Shown: positions 17,845 to 26,566, numbered from the stretch's first letter. The stretch is 64,000 nt of DNA from Shouchella shacheensis (GCF_001484965.1 NZ_LLYY01000006.1:124001-188000); one strand, 5' to 3'. A program made the numbers and translations. The notes: a model not told the origin generated them from the sequence alone.

Positions 17845-18834
17845 TTACACTCCAACCCTCTGATCAATCGCCTGCATTGCAGTAATTAAACAAAGTTTGT
17901 ACACATCATCAACGTTACAGCCGCGGGAAAGATCATTGACCGGCTTGTTCAATCCTTGCAAGATCGGTCCAATCGCGTCATAGCCACCGAGACGCTGTGC
18001 GATTTTGTAGCCGAGGTTTCCTGACTCGAGGCTTGGAAAAATAAAGACGTTCGCCGCTCCTTTAAGCACGGAATCCGGGGCTTTCTTTTGTGCAACGGCC
18101 GGCACAAACGCCGCGTCAAACTGGAACTCTCCGTCAATCAGAAGATCCGGACGTGATTCCTGCGCGATCTTCGTCGCTGCTGAGACCTTCTTCGTTTCTT
18201 GTGATGACGCTGAACCAAGCGTCGAGAAACTGAGCATCGCCACTTTCGGATCAATGCCGAACAGCTTGGCCGTGTCCGCGGTAGCGGTGGCAATTTCGGC
18301 TAGTTCTTCTTCATTTGGGGAGATGTTAATCGCGCAGTCTCCAAAGACAAATTTTTTGTCTTCTTTGACCATGACAAAAACACCGGATGTGCGCTTGATA
18401 CCCGGCTGCGTTTTAATGATTTGCAAAGCTGGTCGAACGGTATCGCCTGTTGAATGAGCAGCACCACTCACAAGACCGTCCGCTTTTTCCATATACACAA
18501 GCATGGTTCCGAAGTAGTTGACGTTCTTCAAAAGCTCGCGTGCGGATTCTTCGGTTTCTTTGCCTTTCCTACGTGTCACGAGCGCCTCTACCATCGCATC
18601 TAGATGCTCATACGTCGCTGGGTCATATATCGTTACTTCATCTATACGTAAATCGTGCTCTGTAGCAACCGCATTGATGTCCGTTTTCTTTCCAATCACA
18701 ATTGGCGTAACAACTTTATCTTCTGCCAGGCGAACGGCTGCTTTTAAAACGCGCTCATCCGTTCCTTCAGGCAAGACAATTTTCGGCTGGTGTCCACCTA
18801 CATGTTGCTTGATTTCAGCAAACAAATCGCCCAA
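17845..18834 (-). CDS. pta: Phosphate acetyltransferase
   Basis: Interconverts acetyl-CoA and acetyl phosphate in the overflow acetate pathway with AckA. About 329 residues, with the PTA/PTB fold, the N-terminal KIVLPEGTDERVL motif and the CoA-binding KTQPGIKRTSGVF and SGAAHSTGDT segments. I place the start at TTG 18834 (MGDLFAEIK), because the open frame further upstream includes the AAGGAGG site itself; the resulting N-terminus aligns with B. subtilis Pta (MADLF). lipL, pta and hemQ are neighbours here as in B. subtilis. Confidence 0.93.
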   Translation of the reverse strand: MGDLFAEIKQHVGGHQPKIVLPEGTDERVLKAAVRLAEDKVVTPIVIGKKTDINAVATEHDLRIDEVTIYDPATYEHLDAMVEALVTRRKGKETEESARELLKNVNYFGTMLVYMEKADGLVSGAAHSTGDTVRPALQIIKTQPGIKRTSGVFVMVKEDKKFVFGDCAINISPNEEELAEIATATADTAKLFGIDPKVAMLSFSTLGSASSQETKKVSAATKIAQESRPDLLIDGEFQFDAAFVPAVAQKKAPDSVLKGAANVFIFPSLESGNLGYKIAQRLGGYDAIGPILQGLNKPVNDLSRGCNVDDVYKLCLITAMQAIDQRVGV

Positions 18835-19022
18835 GTTGAGGACCTCCTTCAAAGATTTCTTCCTTCTATAATAGGATACCCCGCTTTGCTTGAAAAGGAA
18901 ACCAACTTACAGAAAGAATCAATTTTAAAAATTGACATTTAGATTACGCTTTCAGCTAACTGGGAGGATTCCTGCTGATTTATCGCGAAAAGTGGTGGTA
19001 TAACAAAGGAGGAGACACGTTC

Positions 19023-19772
19023 ATGAACGAAGCACTTGTCACGCTACATGTAGAAAATCAAATCGCAACAATTGCCTTAAACCGACCCGAGGTGAAAAAT
19101 GCGCTCAACGATGCCACACACGAGCAGCTGTACAACGCCTTCGAGGAAGCAAGTGAAAATAATGAGGTCCGAGTGATCGTGCTAACAGGGAGTGGTGATT
19201 CGTTCTGCTCTGGTGCCGATTTAACATCCATTGATCCTAGCGATATGGAATCGTTTAACTACGGGCGAGCATTAAGGGAAACCTACAACCGCTTGATTAC
19301 ACGTATGGTTAGCATTGGAAAACCGATTATTGCGTACGTAAATGGCATTGCCTTTGGCGCTGGTCTAAGCATTGCTCTTGCCTGCGATTACAGAATTGCG
19401 GCCCCGCATGCGCGCGTTGGCCTAGGGTTCTTAAATATTGGCCTTGTTCCAGATGCAGGAGCCTCTTATTTCCTGCCGCGAATTGTCGGTTATCCCAAAG
19501 CGCTCGAACTTCCACTTAAAGGAATCATTACCGCTGAGGAAGCACAGGAGCTTGGTTTGATCACGGCCATTGGAGAGCTTGACCTCTGGCTTGACAAAAC
19601 AAAGGCCCTCCCCCGCGACGCGTTCCGTTTGATGAAACAGAACTTCCGTGAAAGTTTTGATCATCACCTTGCAGAACTTTTGGAAATGGAAGTCACGGCA
19701 CAGCGAGCAGCAAGTGAATCAGCGGATCATCGCGTGGCGCTTGAACAATTTGTGAACAAAAGCGTTCGCTAA
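19023..19772 (+). CDS. Enoyl-CoA hydratase/isomerase (crotonase) family protein
   Basis: A 249-residue cytosolic crotonase. The first oxyanion segment is CSGADLTSI and the second is NGIAFGAGLSIALACDYRIA. The two catalytic glutamates of true enoyl-CoA hydratase are not both present: the second position reads GLVPDAGASYFLPR, with aspartate in the PDAG position, as in PaaG-type isomerases, and the first is replaced by a small residue. It is therefore more likely to be an acyl-CoA isomerase than a hydratase. B. subtilis YhaR is a possible relative. The ATG has an AAAGGAGGA site. The substrate is unknown. Confidence 0.82.
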   Translation: MNEALVTLHVENQIATIALNRPEVKNALNDATHEQLYNAFEEASENNEVRVIVLTGSGDSFCSGADLTSIDPSDMESFNYGRALRETYNRLITRMVSIGKPIIAYVNGIAFGAGLSIALACDYRIAAPHARVGLGFLNIGLVPDAGASYFLPRIVGYPKALELPLKGIITAEEAQELGLITAIGELDLWLDKTKALPRDAFRLMKQNFRESFDHHLAELLEMEVTAQRAASESADHRVALEQFVNKSVR

Positions 19773-19844
19773 ACCGACTCTGGTGAATATCGATGTTTGC
19801 TTGTGATATAGTAAGGTGAGATTGCATAACGGGAGGCTATGAAT

Positions 19845-20594
19845 ATGAACGAAGCAGCAAAGACGCTCGATGGCTGGTACGTGCTTCACGATTTTCGCCT
19901 AATTGATTGGGCCTCATGGAAACAAGTTCCAACAGAGAAACGCCAGCAGATGCTCTCTGAGTTCCAAACGATGATTAGCAAATGGGAAGAGACCGAGAAA
20001 CAGGGAGGAGGCAGTCATGCGCTCTACTCGATCGTCGGTCAAAAAGCAGATTTGATGATCATGCTTCTTCGCCCGACGATGGAAGAGTTGAATGAAATTG
20101 AGAACGCCTTTAACAAATCCGGACTCGCTGCCTACACAGTTCCCGCTTACTCTTATGTGTCTGTCGTTGAATTGAGCAATTACTTGGCCGGCGAGTCAAA
20201 CGAGGACCCTTATCAGAATCCACATGTACGCGCCCGCCTCTATCCAGAACTGCCGCGCTGGAAGCACGTCTGCTTCTACCCGATGGACAAGCGCCGCGAC
20301 GGCGACGACAACTGGTACATGCTGCCAATGGAGGCGCGTAAGGATCTCATGAAATCCCACAGCATGATCGGCCGCGGCTATGCCGGGCTTGTGAAGCAGG
20401 TTATCTCTGGTTCTATTGGTTTTGACGACTGGGAATGGGGCGTGACGCTTTTCTCGGATGACGTTCTTCAATTTAAGAAGCTCGTCTATGAAATGCGCTT
20501 TGATGAAGTATCCGCTCGCTACGGCGATTTCGGTTCGTTCTATGTAGGGAATATTTTAGAAGCTAGTAGGATTGAGGCCTATTTTTACGTGTGA
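19845..20594 (+). CDS. hemQ: Coproheme decarboxylase (chlorite dismutase family)
   Basis: Last step of the Gram-positive coproporphyrin-dependent haem pathway: oxidative decarboxylation of coproheme to haem b. The 249-residue chain has the catalytic tyrosine Y145 in CFYPMDKRR and the axial histidine H172 in [10 protein letters not shown], at positions matching the well-studied HemQ proteins. I use the second ATG, since GGGAGG is only two bases from the first. Gene order near pta agrees with B. subtilis. A terminator follows at once. Confidence 0.95.
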   Translation: MNEAAKTLDGWYVLHDFRLIDWASWKQVPTEKRQQMLSEFQTMISKWEETEKQGGGSHALYSIVGQKADLMIMLLRPTMEELNEIENAFNKSGLAAYTVPAYSYVSVVELSNYLAGESNEDPYQNPHVRARLYPELPRWKHVCFYPMDKRRDGDDNWYMLPMEARKDLMKSHSMIGRGYAGLVKQVISGSIGFDDWEWGVTLFSDDVLQFKKLVYEMRFDEVSARYGDFGSFYVGNILEASRIEAYFYV

Positions 20595-20597
20595 GCG

Positions 20598-20625
20598 AAA
20601 GCGCCGCCTGAGGGTGGCGCTTTTT
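20598..20625 (+). terminator. Terminator of hemQ
   Basis: AAAGCGCC and GGCGCTTT pair with an extra GCC/GGT step and run into TTTTT. Confidence 0.88.
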
Positions 20626-20645
20626 CCGTTCATTTTGGAGCTTTT

Positions 20646-20815
20646 TAGTGGATTACCTGCCGATCTCGCGATTTTACCTGCTGATTTGTGAATTTTACCG
20701 GCCGATTTCGAAAAACTACCGGCAACCTCCTCTGAATACCTGCCAATTCACTGGTTTACCTGCTTTTCCATTCCACTTACCTTCCTCCTCCCTCCATTTA
20801 CCTGCTTCATTGAAG
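20646..20815. repeat. Degenerate CAGGTAAA/TTTACCTG tandem repeat
   Basis: About seven imperfect units of roughly 22-25 bp, each with TTACCTGC or TACCGGC followed by CGATTT or a relative (read on the plus strand; CAGGTAAA on the minus strand). The repeat fills most of the 289-bp gap between hemQ and yidC. The plus-strand open frame over it has no ribosome binding site and I do not call it. Confidence 0.65.
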
Positions 20816-20835
20816 CCCGCTCCAAGAGAAGCATC

Positions 20836-20877
20836 ACAAAAAACCGCCAGAAGAGCTCACTGCCCCTCTGACGGTTT
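20836..20877 (-). terminator. Terminator of yidC
   Basis: On the minus strand AAACCGTCAGA pairs with TCTGGCGGTTTTTT around a GC-rich loop. Confidence 0.85.
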
Positions 20878-20883
20878 GTCCTC

Positions 20884-21684
20884 TTATGCTTCTGATTTTT
20901 CCAAGTCTTTCTTCGTGATGTTCGGTCGCACAACGATAAAGTACGTTTGCACAATCATAAAGACATTCCCGATCACCCAGTATAGAGCAAGGGCTGACGG
21001 GAGATTGAAACCAGCGACGATAATCATGACTGGCATAATCCAAAGCATGATGTTCATCGGATTTGGCATATCCTCGCCCAGTGGATTGCTTTGCGGCATT
21101 TGGCTCATCGACATTTTAAATTGGATGAACGTCGTAATACCGGCAATAACTGGTAAAATATAATCGGTTTGTGCAAGATTAAACCATAAGAACACACTTG
21201 CTTCTCCGCCCGCTCGAATCTCTTCCATACGCATAATCGCAAAATAAAGGGCCATCACGATCGGAATCTGTACAAGTGCTGGCAAACACCCCGCTGCCGG
21301 GTTCACTCCATGCTTTTGATAAAGCGAAAGCATTTCACGCTGCACTTCCTGCTGCTTTTCAGGGGTGCCTTTCGCCTTTTTCATGCGCTCCTGAATTTCC
21401 TGCATCTCCGGCCGCAGCACCTGCATCGCCCGTGTGCTCTTCTGTGATTTAAGCGCTAAAGGAAAGATCAGAAAACGAATCAATAACGTAACGATGATAA
21501 TTCCCCAACCGTAATGTCCCCCTGTTAAATCCGTGGCCGTTTGAATCAACCAAGCCATTGGATAAACAAAGAATGAATCCCAGAACCCTTCCGATTCCGA
21601 TGTAATGGGTTCGTCAAGACCACAGGCCGATAGCACCACGGTCATCACTACTAAACTTAGCCATAAAAACGTCTTTTTCCGCAT
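20884..21684 (-). CDS. yidC: Membrane protein insertase YidC/SpoIIIJ
   Basis: Inserts membrane proteins alone or with SecYEG. The 266-residue precursor has a lipoprotein signal peptide with lipobox LSAC (cleavage before C21), five membrane segments, and the helical cytosolic loop rich in K and E ([13 protein letters not shown]). The arginine of the hydrophilic groove is in the [16 protein letters not shown] segment. The ATG is preceded by AAGGAGGAAGG. It is not next to rnpA or jag, so it is probably the second YidC (YqjG-like) paralogue rather than the oriC-linked one; that is inference. Confidence 0.92.
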   Translation of the reverse strand: MRKKTFLWLSLVVMTVVLSACGLDEPITSESEGFWDSFFVYPMAWLIQTATDLTGGHYGWGIIIVTLLIRFLIFPLALKSQKSTRAMQVLRPEMQEIQERMKKAKGTPEKQQEVQREMLSLYQKHGVNPAAGCLPALVQIPIVMALYFAIMRMEEIRAGGEASVFLWFNLAQTDYILPVIAGITTFIQFKMSMSQMPQSNPLGEDMPNPMNIMLWIMPVMIIVAGFNLPSALALYWVIGNVFMIVQTYFIVVRPNITKKDLEKSEA

Positions 21685-21726
21685 ACCTACTATCCTTCCT
21701 CCTTTATTGTCAGTGCTTTGCGTGCT

Positions 21727-21993
21727 CTAGACAACAAGGAGCGGATCATCGTCATCTTGAGAAACTTTATCGCGGAAATACGGAATCTTCGGTCGTACTC
21801 GTATCGATAAAGGGCGAATGAGTGGTGAGTTCACGCGGTTGGCCTCGTCTGTATCGAGGACGGCCCTTCGCACTTGCACTCGCAAGCGATGGGTCTGAAT
21901 GGTTTCTAGCGTCAGAACCGTCAGAACAGGAACCATTAGCGCCACACATGCCCACAGAAAAGGCAACTCAAACAACAAATCAAGCACACTCAT
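21727..21993 (-). CDS. Small single-span membrane protein, unknown
   Basis: An 88-residue protein beginning MSVLDLLFELP, with one membrane helix (about 8-28), a basic middle and an acidic end (SQDDDDPLLVV). The upstream ATG at 22011 lies in front of the GAGAGGAGGCGA site, so the ATG at 21993 is the start. I do not recognise a family. It sits 42 bp upstream of yidC on the same strand and may be cotranscribed with it. Confidence 0.55.
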   Translation of the reverse strand: MSVLDLLFELPFLWACVALMVPVLTVLTLETIQTHRLRVQVRRAVLDTDEANRVNSPLIRPLSIRVRPKIPYFRDKVSQDDDDPLLVV

Positions 21994-22068
21994 TCGCCTC
22001 CTCTCTATCACAAAGTATTTCTATCTTATCACACAAGAGGAGGTGGGACAAACCCATTTCGTATGCGT

Positions 22069-23325
22069 TTATTTCTCTTTTTTCGACATCGTTAGTGCCT
22101 GCTTGATGCCATTTTTGAAGGAGAATTTGCCGTACATGAGCACGCCTCCTTTGTAAATGCGTGCAGCAAGAACGTTGATCAAAACCGCGCTCAAGATAAG
22201 GATGAGGCTAATTAACAGGACCTCCCATGTAGGAACCGTCCCCATGCCGATGCGCAAAAACAGGAGTTGCGGAGTAAAAAACGGCACATAGGACAGCACC
22301 TGGATGAACAGCGAATCCGGGGTGTTCAGTCCGAAGAGGGCGATAAAAAACGCGATCATCGCCAAGAAAATCAGCGGCTGAATGGCCTGATTGACTTCTT
22401 CGGCACGACTGACAAGTGCGCCAAGCATCGCGGCAATGCCCCCATACACAAAGTAACCCAAAATGATAAAAAAGAGCGCATAGATCAACAAGCGAACATC
22501 CAGAACTTCCCCGAGAAGCGATTGAACGATATCATCGCCACTTAGAGTGGTGCCAATAAAAACAGCGCCTACAAGCACCGCTAAATTCAGCAGTCCCACG
22601 AGCCCAATTCCTACAAGCTTTCCAAGCATCTGAGTCACGGGGTTGACACTGGAGACAATCAGCTCCATCACACGCGACGATTTCTCTGTCGCTACCTCGG
22701 TCGCAATCATTGATCCAAGCGTAATGACAATAAGGTAAATCGCGAAAACAAGCACATACACCATCCAGTACGCCTGCATATGTGCTTCCTCTGTTTGCAC
22801 CTCTTCTCCTTCACTTAAGGGCTGCTCGTTAAAGACAATCGGCGCATAAATTTGCGCAAGCTCTTCTTCATTTAAGTCAAGCTCATTGGTCACAACGGCC
22901 TCTTTGGCACGCTGAACGTCTTGGTTCACTTCTTCTGCGGTTTGAAAATCATCCCCGGTCCCATAGAATTCAGCTTCGAGCTGAGCCGCCTCTCCTCTCA
23001 GTGAGAGAACATATGTATACTCATTCGCTTCTGCTGCTTCCATCGCCTCATCAAGCGTTCCCTCTTCGTAGACGTCATACGTAAACGAGCCCTCTTCAAA
23101 GGCAGAGAGTAGCTCAGCTACCGCCGCTCCCCCACTCGTCTCCTCAACCACGGCCACCGTTTGTGCCTCTTCCGTCTCATCATCGCCGGAAAACGTAGAC
23201 ATAATGTTATTCATATTGATCAGTCCTACGACCAGCACCATCATAATGGCCGTGGACCACACAAAGGTTTTCGACTTAATCCTTCTCCCGGCCGTGTGCC
23301 CAACAATCGTCCAGAAATTATTCAT
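22069..23325 (-). CDS. yhaP: ABC-2 type permease (YhaP/NatB-like)
   Basis: Membrane subunit of an export ABC transporter, 418 residues. One N-terminal helix (about 20-42), a long extracytosolic acidic domain (to about 160) and five or six C-terminal helices give the NatB/YhaP layout. It forms a pair with the ATPase encoded upstream, overlapping it by a few codons. Length and topology match B. subtilis YhaP (419 residues). Homologues have been linked to sodium efflux; substrate here is not shown. The ATG at 23325 is chosen because AGGAGGGG lies six bases upstream. Confidence 0.82.
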   Translation of the reverse strand: MNNFWTIVGHTAGRRIKSKTFVWSTAIMMVLVVGLINMNNIMSTFSGDDETEEAQTVAVVEETSGGAAVAELLSAFEEGSFTYDVYEEGTLDEAMEAAEANEYTYVLSLRGEAAQLEAEFYGTGDDFQTAEEVNQDVQRAKEAVVTNELDLNEEELAQIYAPIVFNEQPLSEGEEVQTEEAHMQAYWMVYVLVFAIYLIVITLGSMIATEVATEKSSRVMELIVSSVNPVTQMLGKLVGIGLVGLLNLAVLVGAVFIGTTLSGDDIVQSLLGEVLDVRLLIYALFFIILGYFVYGGIAAMLGALVSRAEEVNQAIQPLIFLAMIAFFIALFGLNTPDSLFIQVLSYVPFFTPQLLFLRIGMGTVPTWEVLLISLILILSAVLINVLAARIYKGGVLMYGKFSFKNGIKQALTMSKKEK

Positions 23326-24220
23326 CTCCATCCCCTCCTACCTTATCGATGAAAATCTCATGTAGGGACGGCTCATCGACTTCAAATTTCTGCACATATC
23401 CTTTTTCTGAGAGCGCCGCAAAGACGGCCTTGGCGACTTCGGCATCTTCCACTTGGAGAATCCCACCATCCTGTGTTTTTTGAAGCTCCGTCACACCGCT
23501 GATCGAACGAAGAAAATCCAACTCGTAATCGGCACGAACCTTGACACTTTTAATGCCGTACGATCGCTTAATCTCCTTCAAATTCCCCTGCAATACTGCC
23601 TTTCCGCGCTTGAGCATAATCAAATCTTCGCAGAGCGCTTCGACATTGGCCATCTCGTGACTAGAAAAAACAATGGTCGTTCCCTCTTGCTTCAGGCTTC
23701 GGACCGCTTCTTTCAACATATCTGAGTTCACAGGATCAAGGCCACTGAACGGTTCATCTAGAATAAGAAGCTCTGGTCTATGTAAGACGGCAGCGATGAA
23801 TTGAATCTTCTGTTGATTCCCTTTTGAAAGCTCTTCAATCTTCTGGTTTTCATATTCAGGAACGCTGAAGCGTTCGAGCCACTCCCGCATCGCTGTAAGA
23901 ATCTCATTTTTCCTCATTCCCTTTAAACGGCCAAGGTAGATCAGCTGGTCTTTAACGGTTAGTTTCGGATAAAGCCCCCGCTCCTCTGGGAGATAGCCAA
24001 CCAAATGGGTGCGCTTATAAGACAAACGCTCCCCATTCCAGGTGACAGACCCGCCTGTAGGATCAAGCAAGCCTAAAATCATCCGAAAGGTCGTTGTTTT
24101 TCCTGCTCCATTTGCCCCGAGCATGCCAAACATTTCCCCTTTTTCAACGGTCAGCGTCACACCGTCCACGGCCTTGTGGTTCCCAAATTGCTTTTGCACT
24201 TCATTAATAACCAATGTCAC
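23318..24220 (-). CDS. yhaQ: ABC transporter ATP-binding protein (YhaQ/NatA-like)
   Basis: A 300-residue nucleotide-binding subunit. Walker A GANGAGKTT (about 35-43), signature SKGNQQK (a frequent variant of LSGGQ), Walker B LLILDEPFSGLDP and the H-loop SSHEM are all present, followed by a roughly 80-residue C-terminal extension typical of NatA-type exporters. Its end overlaps the permease start and its own start overlaps the upstream ATPase gene by four bases, so translation is coupled through the operon. Confidence 0.88.
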   Translation of the reverse strand: MTLVINEVQKQFGNHKAVDGVTLTVEKGEMFGMLGANGAGKTTTFRMILGLLDPTGGSVTWNGERLSYKRTHLVGYLPEERGLYPKLTVKDQLIYLGRLKGMRKNEILTAMREWLERFSVPEYENQKIEELSKGNQQKIQFIAAVLHRPELLILDEPFSGLDPVNSDMLKEAVRSLKQEGTTIVFSSHEMANVEALCEDLIMLKRGKAVLQGNLKEIKRSYGIKSVKVRADYELDFLRSISGVTELQKTQDGGILQVEDAEVAKAVFAALSEKGYVQKFEVDEPSLHEIFIDKVGGDGDE

Positions 24221-25095
24221 TGGATCTCCACTCCTTTTCCTTCGCGTAGGAGCAAGCGTAAAATTTCAGAGAAACGAAGCCCTTGCTGCATCAAAACCGG
24301 AAGGGATTCTTTCTCTAGTGCTTGCTCTGTTGTCCATTTGTCTTCTGTTACTACTTCGCAGTGCCCTCCGCTTACTTGTACGTCCACAACGCCTGGAATG
24401 TTTCGGATTAGATTCGGTTTTCCCTTTGTCCACAGGCGTCCGTACCTTGCAAGCAACTCATCCTTTTCATATCGACCTGTAAGCGCACCACCATTCATAC
24501 AGACCACGTAATCAGCGAACTCCCTCACTTCATCCGGGACATGCGTCGCAAAAAGCAGGGCACGGTCCGGATCTTCATCTAAATAGGAAACCCATTCTTC
24601 CCTTAGCAACTCTTGACCTTCAATATCCACGCCGGATAAGGCTTCATCCATAATCAACAACTTCGTTTTACGAGCAAGGGCGAGCGCCGCCAGGCCTTTT
24701 CGCTGCATCCCTACGGACAGCGAATCAAAACGCTTTTTCTGCGGAAGTTGAAACCGCTCAAGCAGCCGCACGAATTTTGCCTGGTCCCACTGCTCATAGC
24801 CAATTTGAGAAAGCTCTGCCAGCTGCTTTAGCGTAAACCGCTCATACCCAAGGCTCGTTTGCGGTACGTAGGCGACATGCTCCTTCCAGGCCTCTCCTTT
24901 GTAGGCATCGTTGAACCGGGAAATGTAACCTCCATCAGCAAAAACCATTCCTGTCAGCAAGCGGATTAGTGTACTCTTCCCAGCACCATTTGTCCCAACC
25001 AATGCGGTCACCGTTCCCGGCTCGATCTGGAATGTGAGCGGGCCGATGTGAATGCCTTGATCGACGGTTTTTGTGACTTCTCTCAGATCAATCAT
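24217..25095 (-). CDS. ABC transporter ATP-binding protein (YtrB-like)
   Basis: A second ATPase in the operon, 292 residues, with Walker A GTNGAGKST, a degenerate signature LSVGMQRKG, Walker B LLIMDEALSGVD and H-loop ATHVPDE. It resembles the ATPases that accompany GntR/YtrA regulators. Its start overlaps the regulator gene by eight bases. The probable membrane partner is the 248-residue protein encoded at the start of the operon, since the yhaQ-yhaP pair is self-sufficient. Confidence 0.82.
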   Translation of the reverse strand: MIDLREVTKTVDQGIHIGPLTFQIEPGTVTALVGTNGAGKSTLIRLLTGMVFADGGYISRFNDAYKGEAWKEHVAYVPQTSLGYERFTLKQLAELSQIGYEQWDQAKFVRLLERFQLPQKKRFDSLSVGMQRKGLAALALARKTKLLIMDEALSGVDIEGQELLREEWVSYLDEDPDRALLFATHVPDEVREFADYVVCMNGGALTGRYEKDELLARYGRLWTKGKPNLIRNIPGVVDVQVSGGHCEVVTEDKWTTEQALEKESLPVLMQQGLRFSEILRLLLREGKGVEIQ

Positions 25096-25486
25096 TGTTG
25101 TCTGCCTCCTTTAAAATCGCCTCGAACCACTTCAAAAGCTCTTCATTCGTGTACCGGTAGCCTTTTCCCACGCTCACCGCATGGTGTAAAGCCTTGGACA
25201 CCGCCTCCCGCTTTTGCGTGTCCTGATCGACCGTATCGATCTCAGCAACAAACGTGCCTTTCCCTTGGATTGTCTTGATGTAGCCTTTCTGCTCCAGGTT
25301 CTGATAGGAACGGCGCGTCGTAATTACGCTGCACGAGAGCGAGGTGGCGAGCTTACGAATCGACGGCAGGGACGCACCCGCAGGCAGCTGTTCGCTAACA
25401 ATCAGCGCCTTAATTTGCGATTCGATTTGGTCATAGATCGGCGTGCGGCTTGTTTCATCTACTTGAATTGGGAGTAAGCTAGGCAT
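25088..25486 (-). CDS. GntR family regulator, YtrA subfamily
   Basis: A 132-residue short GntR protein: a winged helix-turn-helix of about 70 residues (PIYDQIESQIKALI, LPSIRKLATSL, NLEQKGYIKTIQGKGTF) and a small C-terminal helical part instead of an effector domain, which defines the YtrA subfamily. Such regulators usually repress their own ABC operon and respond to cell-wall antibiotics. No strong ribosome binding site precedes the ATG; the ATGCCTAG overlap with the 42-codon gene upstream suggests coupled translation. Confidence 0.88.
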   Translation of the reverse strand: MPSLLPIQVDETSRTPIYDQIESQIKALIVSEQLPAGASLPSIRKLATSLSCSVITTRRSYQNLEQKGYIKTIQGKGTFVAEIDTVDQDTQKREAVSKALHHAVSVGKGYRYTNEELLKWFEAILKEADNND

Positions 25487-25607
25487 GGAGATCGACTCTT
25501 TTCATGCTGCGAGTCATTGGCCACATCCAGGAGAGAAGCCAAGCAATGTGCCCAAATGGTGTGTACGTAAATTCACAGAGACTAAGAGATAGCGTCTGCA
25601 AAAGCAT
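25479..25607 (-). CDS. Unannotated 42-residue hydrophobic peptide in the ABC operon
   Basis: A short gene with an excellent AAAGGAGGGA site directly before its ATG. The product begins MLLQTLSLSL and includes the Trp-rich segment IAWLLSWMWP, then a basic end (RSMKRVD). It is hydrophobic enough to sit in or on the membrane. The stop codon overlaps the GntR start (ATGCCTAG), so it fits perfectly between the membrane gene and the regulator. I know no named family for it. Candidate roles are translational coupling of the regulator or a small subunit of the transporter; both are inference. Confidence 0.6.
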   Translation of the reverse strand: MLLQTLSLSLCEFTYTPFGHIAWLLSWMWPMTRSMKRVDLHA

Positions 25608-25640
25608 TCCCTCCTTTCTAGATGGGGCAATTACCGACAC

Positions 25641-26387
25641 TTAGACGTGATAGTCTGTACTCTTCATATAGCGGCGCATGTATTTTGCCCAAGCTAAAAG
25701 AATGAGCACGGTTAGCAAAAACACAACGAGCAGTGAGAGCACTGGCCACTCGGCGACACTCTCAAGCAGCCATTCAAAGATGAATAACCCAGTAAAGAAC
25801 TTTAGGAGTAACGATCCTCCAACAAATCCGACGAATACCATTCCCCACCAAATCGTTATATAGGATTTCGTCATGCTAGCTCCCGGCTCTGCTGCAGCAA
25901 TTCCACCTGCTAGACTTAGGGTTAAAAGAAGCCACACGAGTGAGAAGAAAAGATAGTTCGGAAAGACGGAGGCGAGGTGATCTTTTGGTAAAGAAAAATA
26001 AAGCGTCATGAGAAAGATACAGCAAGTCCCGAAGCTGAGAATAAGCGTCATCACAAGCCTGCTGATAATGATTGTTTGTGCATCTATAGGCATTTGCCTT
26101 AAAAGCACTTGCAAGGGCGCGACATAAAACCCGCTTTTTATCTCTCTAAGAAAGTAGGAGTACGGACGAAACAAATAAGCATTTACACTAATACCAACCA
26201 CCAGTAAAGAATCAACAATTATCGTTGTCTGTTCTCTCTCAATCATTAAAGGAAGCAAAATTTGAGCAAAGACCCAACCCATCATTCCTGCCATTAGAAC
26301 ATTGCCTATGTAAAAATAAACTGGCGTATGTTTAAGTTCATAGAAGAGTAACTCCCTGCACTGCCCCCAGTTCATGTTCCTCACCAT
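25641..26387 (-). CDS. Polytopic membrane protein, probable ABC permease
   Basis: A 248-residue protein with six hydrophobic segments, opening with a cytosolic stretch MNWGQCRELLFYELKHT that resembles the N-terminus of ABC-2 permeases. It is the first gene of the operon that continues with the 42-residue peptide, the GntR regulator, the YtrB-like ATPase and yhaQ-yhaP, and I infer that it is the membrane partner of the YtrB-like ATPase. M1 (26387) and M5 (26375) are both possible starts; GTGAGGA precedes M5 by a few bases. Confidence 0.65.
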   Translation of the reverse strand: MVRNMNWGQCRELLFYELKHTPVYFYIGNVLMAGMMGWVFAQILLPLMIEREQTTIIVDSLLVVGISVNAYLFRPYSYFLREIKSGFYVAPLQVLLRQMPIDAQTIIISRLVMTLILSFGTCCIFLMTLYFSLPKDHLASVFPNYLFFSLVWLLLTLSLAGGIAAAEPGASMTKSYITIWWGMVFVGFVGGSLLLKFFTGLFIFEWLLESVAEWPVLSLLVVFLLTVLILLAWAKYMRRYMKSTDYHV

Positions 26388-26412
26388 CCTTGTGCACCAT
26401 AACTGTTAATAT

Positions 26413-26443
26413 CTATATACACAGTAGCACACACTGTTTATAG
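26413..26443 (-). promoter_or_regulatory. Candidate operator for the GntR/YtrA-type regulator
   Basis: An imperfect inverted repeat with arms CTATATACACAGT and ACTGTTTATAG around AGCACAC, centred about 40 bp upstream of the operon's first gene. Short GntR regulators bind such A/T-rich palindromes in their own promoter. The assignment rests on position and symmetry only. Confidence 0.4.
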
Positions 26444-26472
26444 CGGCAACCCTTTTTTAGAAATTTCTGTGG

Positions 26473-26501
26473 TCATATCTTCTGCCCCCTCCTCATACAT
26501 T
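26473..26501 (+). promoter_or_regulatory. Sigma-E promoter of cwlJ-gerQ
   Basis: TCATATC (26473-26479) and CATACATT (26494-26501) are 14 bp apart, an excellent match to the mother-cell sigma-E consensus (ATA-type -35, CATACAAT -10). In B. subtilis cwlJ and gerQ are both sigma-E genes, so sequence and function agree. The predicted start is about 100 bp before cwlJ. Confidence 0.75.
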
Positions 26502-26566
26502 GAAAAAGGTTGAAAAGCCAGGAATTCGTCTGTCCTTTTACGCGTGAACATCAGGAGGGAATTGCC

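Noticed and set aside
18938-18980. TTGACA upstream of the crotonase gene as promoter
   Set aside because: No acceptable -10 at 16-18 bp; the later TATAAC is too close to the ribosome binding site.
20648-21163. Plus-strand ORF of 171 codons over the hemQ-yidC gap
   Set aside because: It combines the degenerate repeat with antisense of yidC; there is no ribosome binding site and yidC on the other strand is clearly real.
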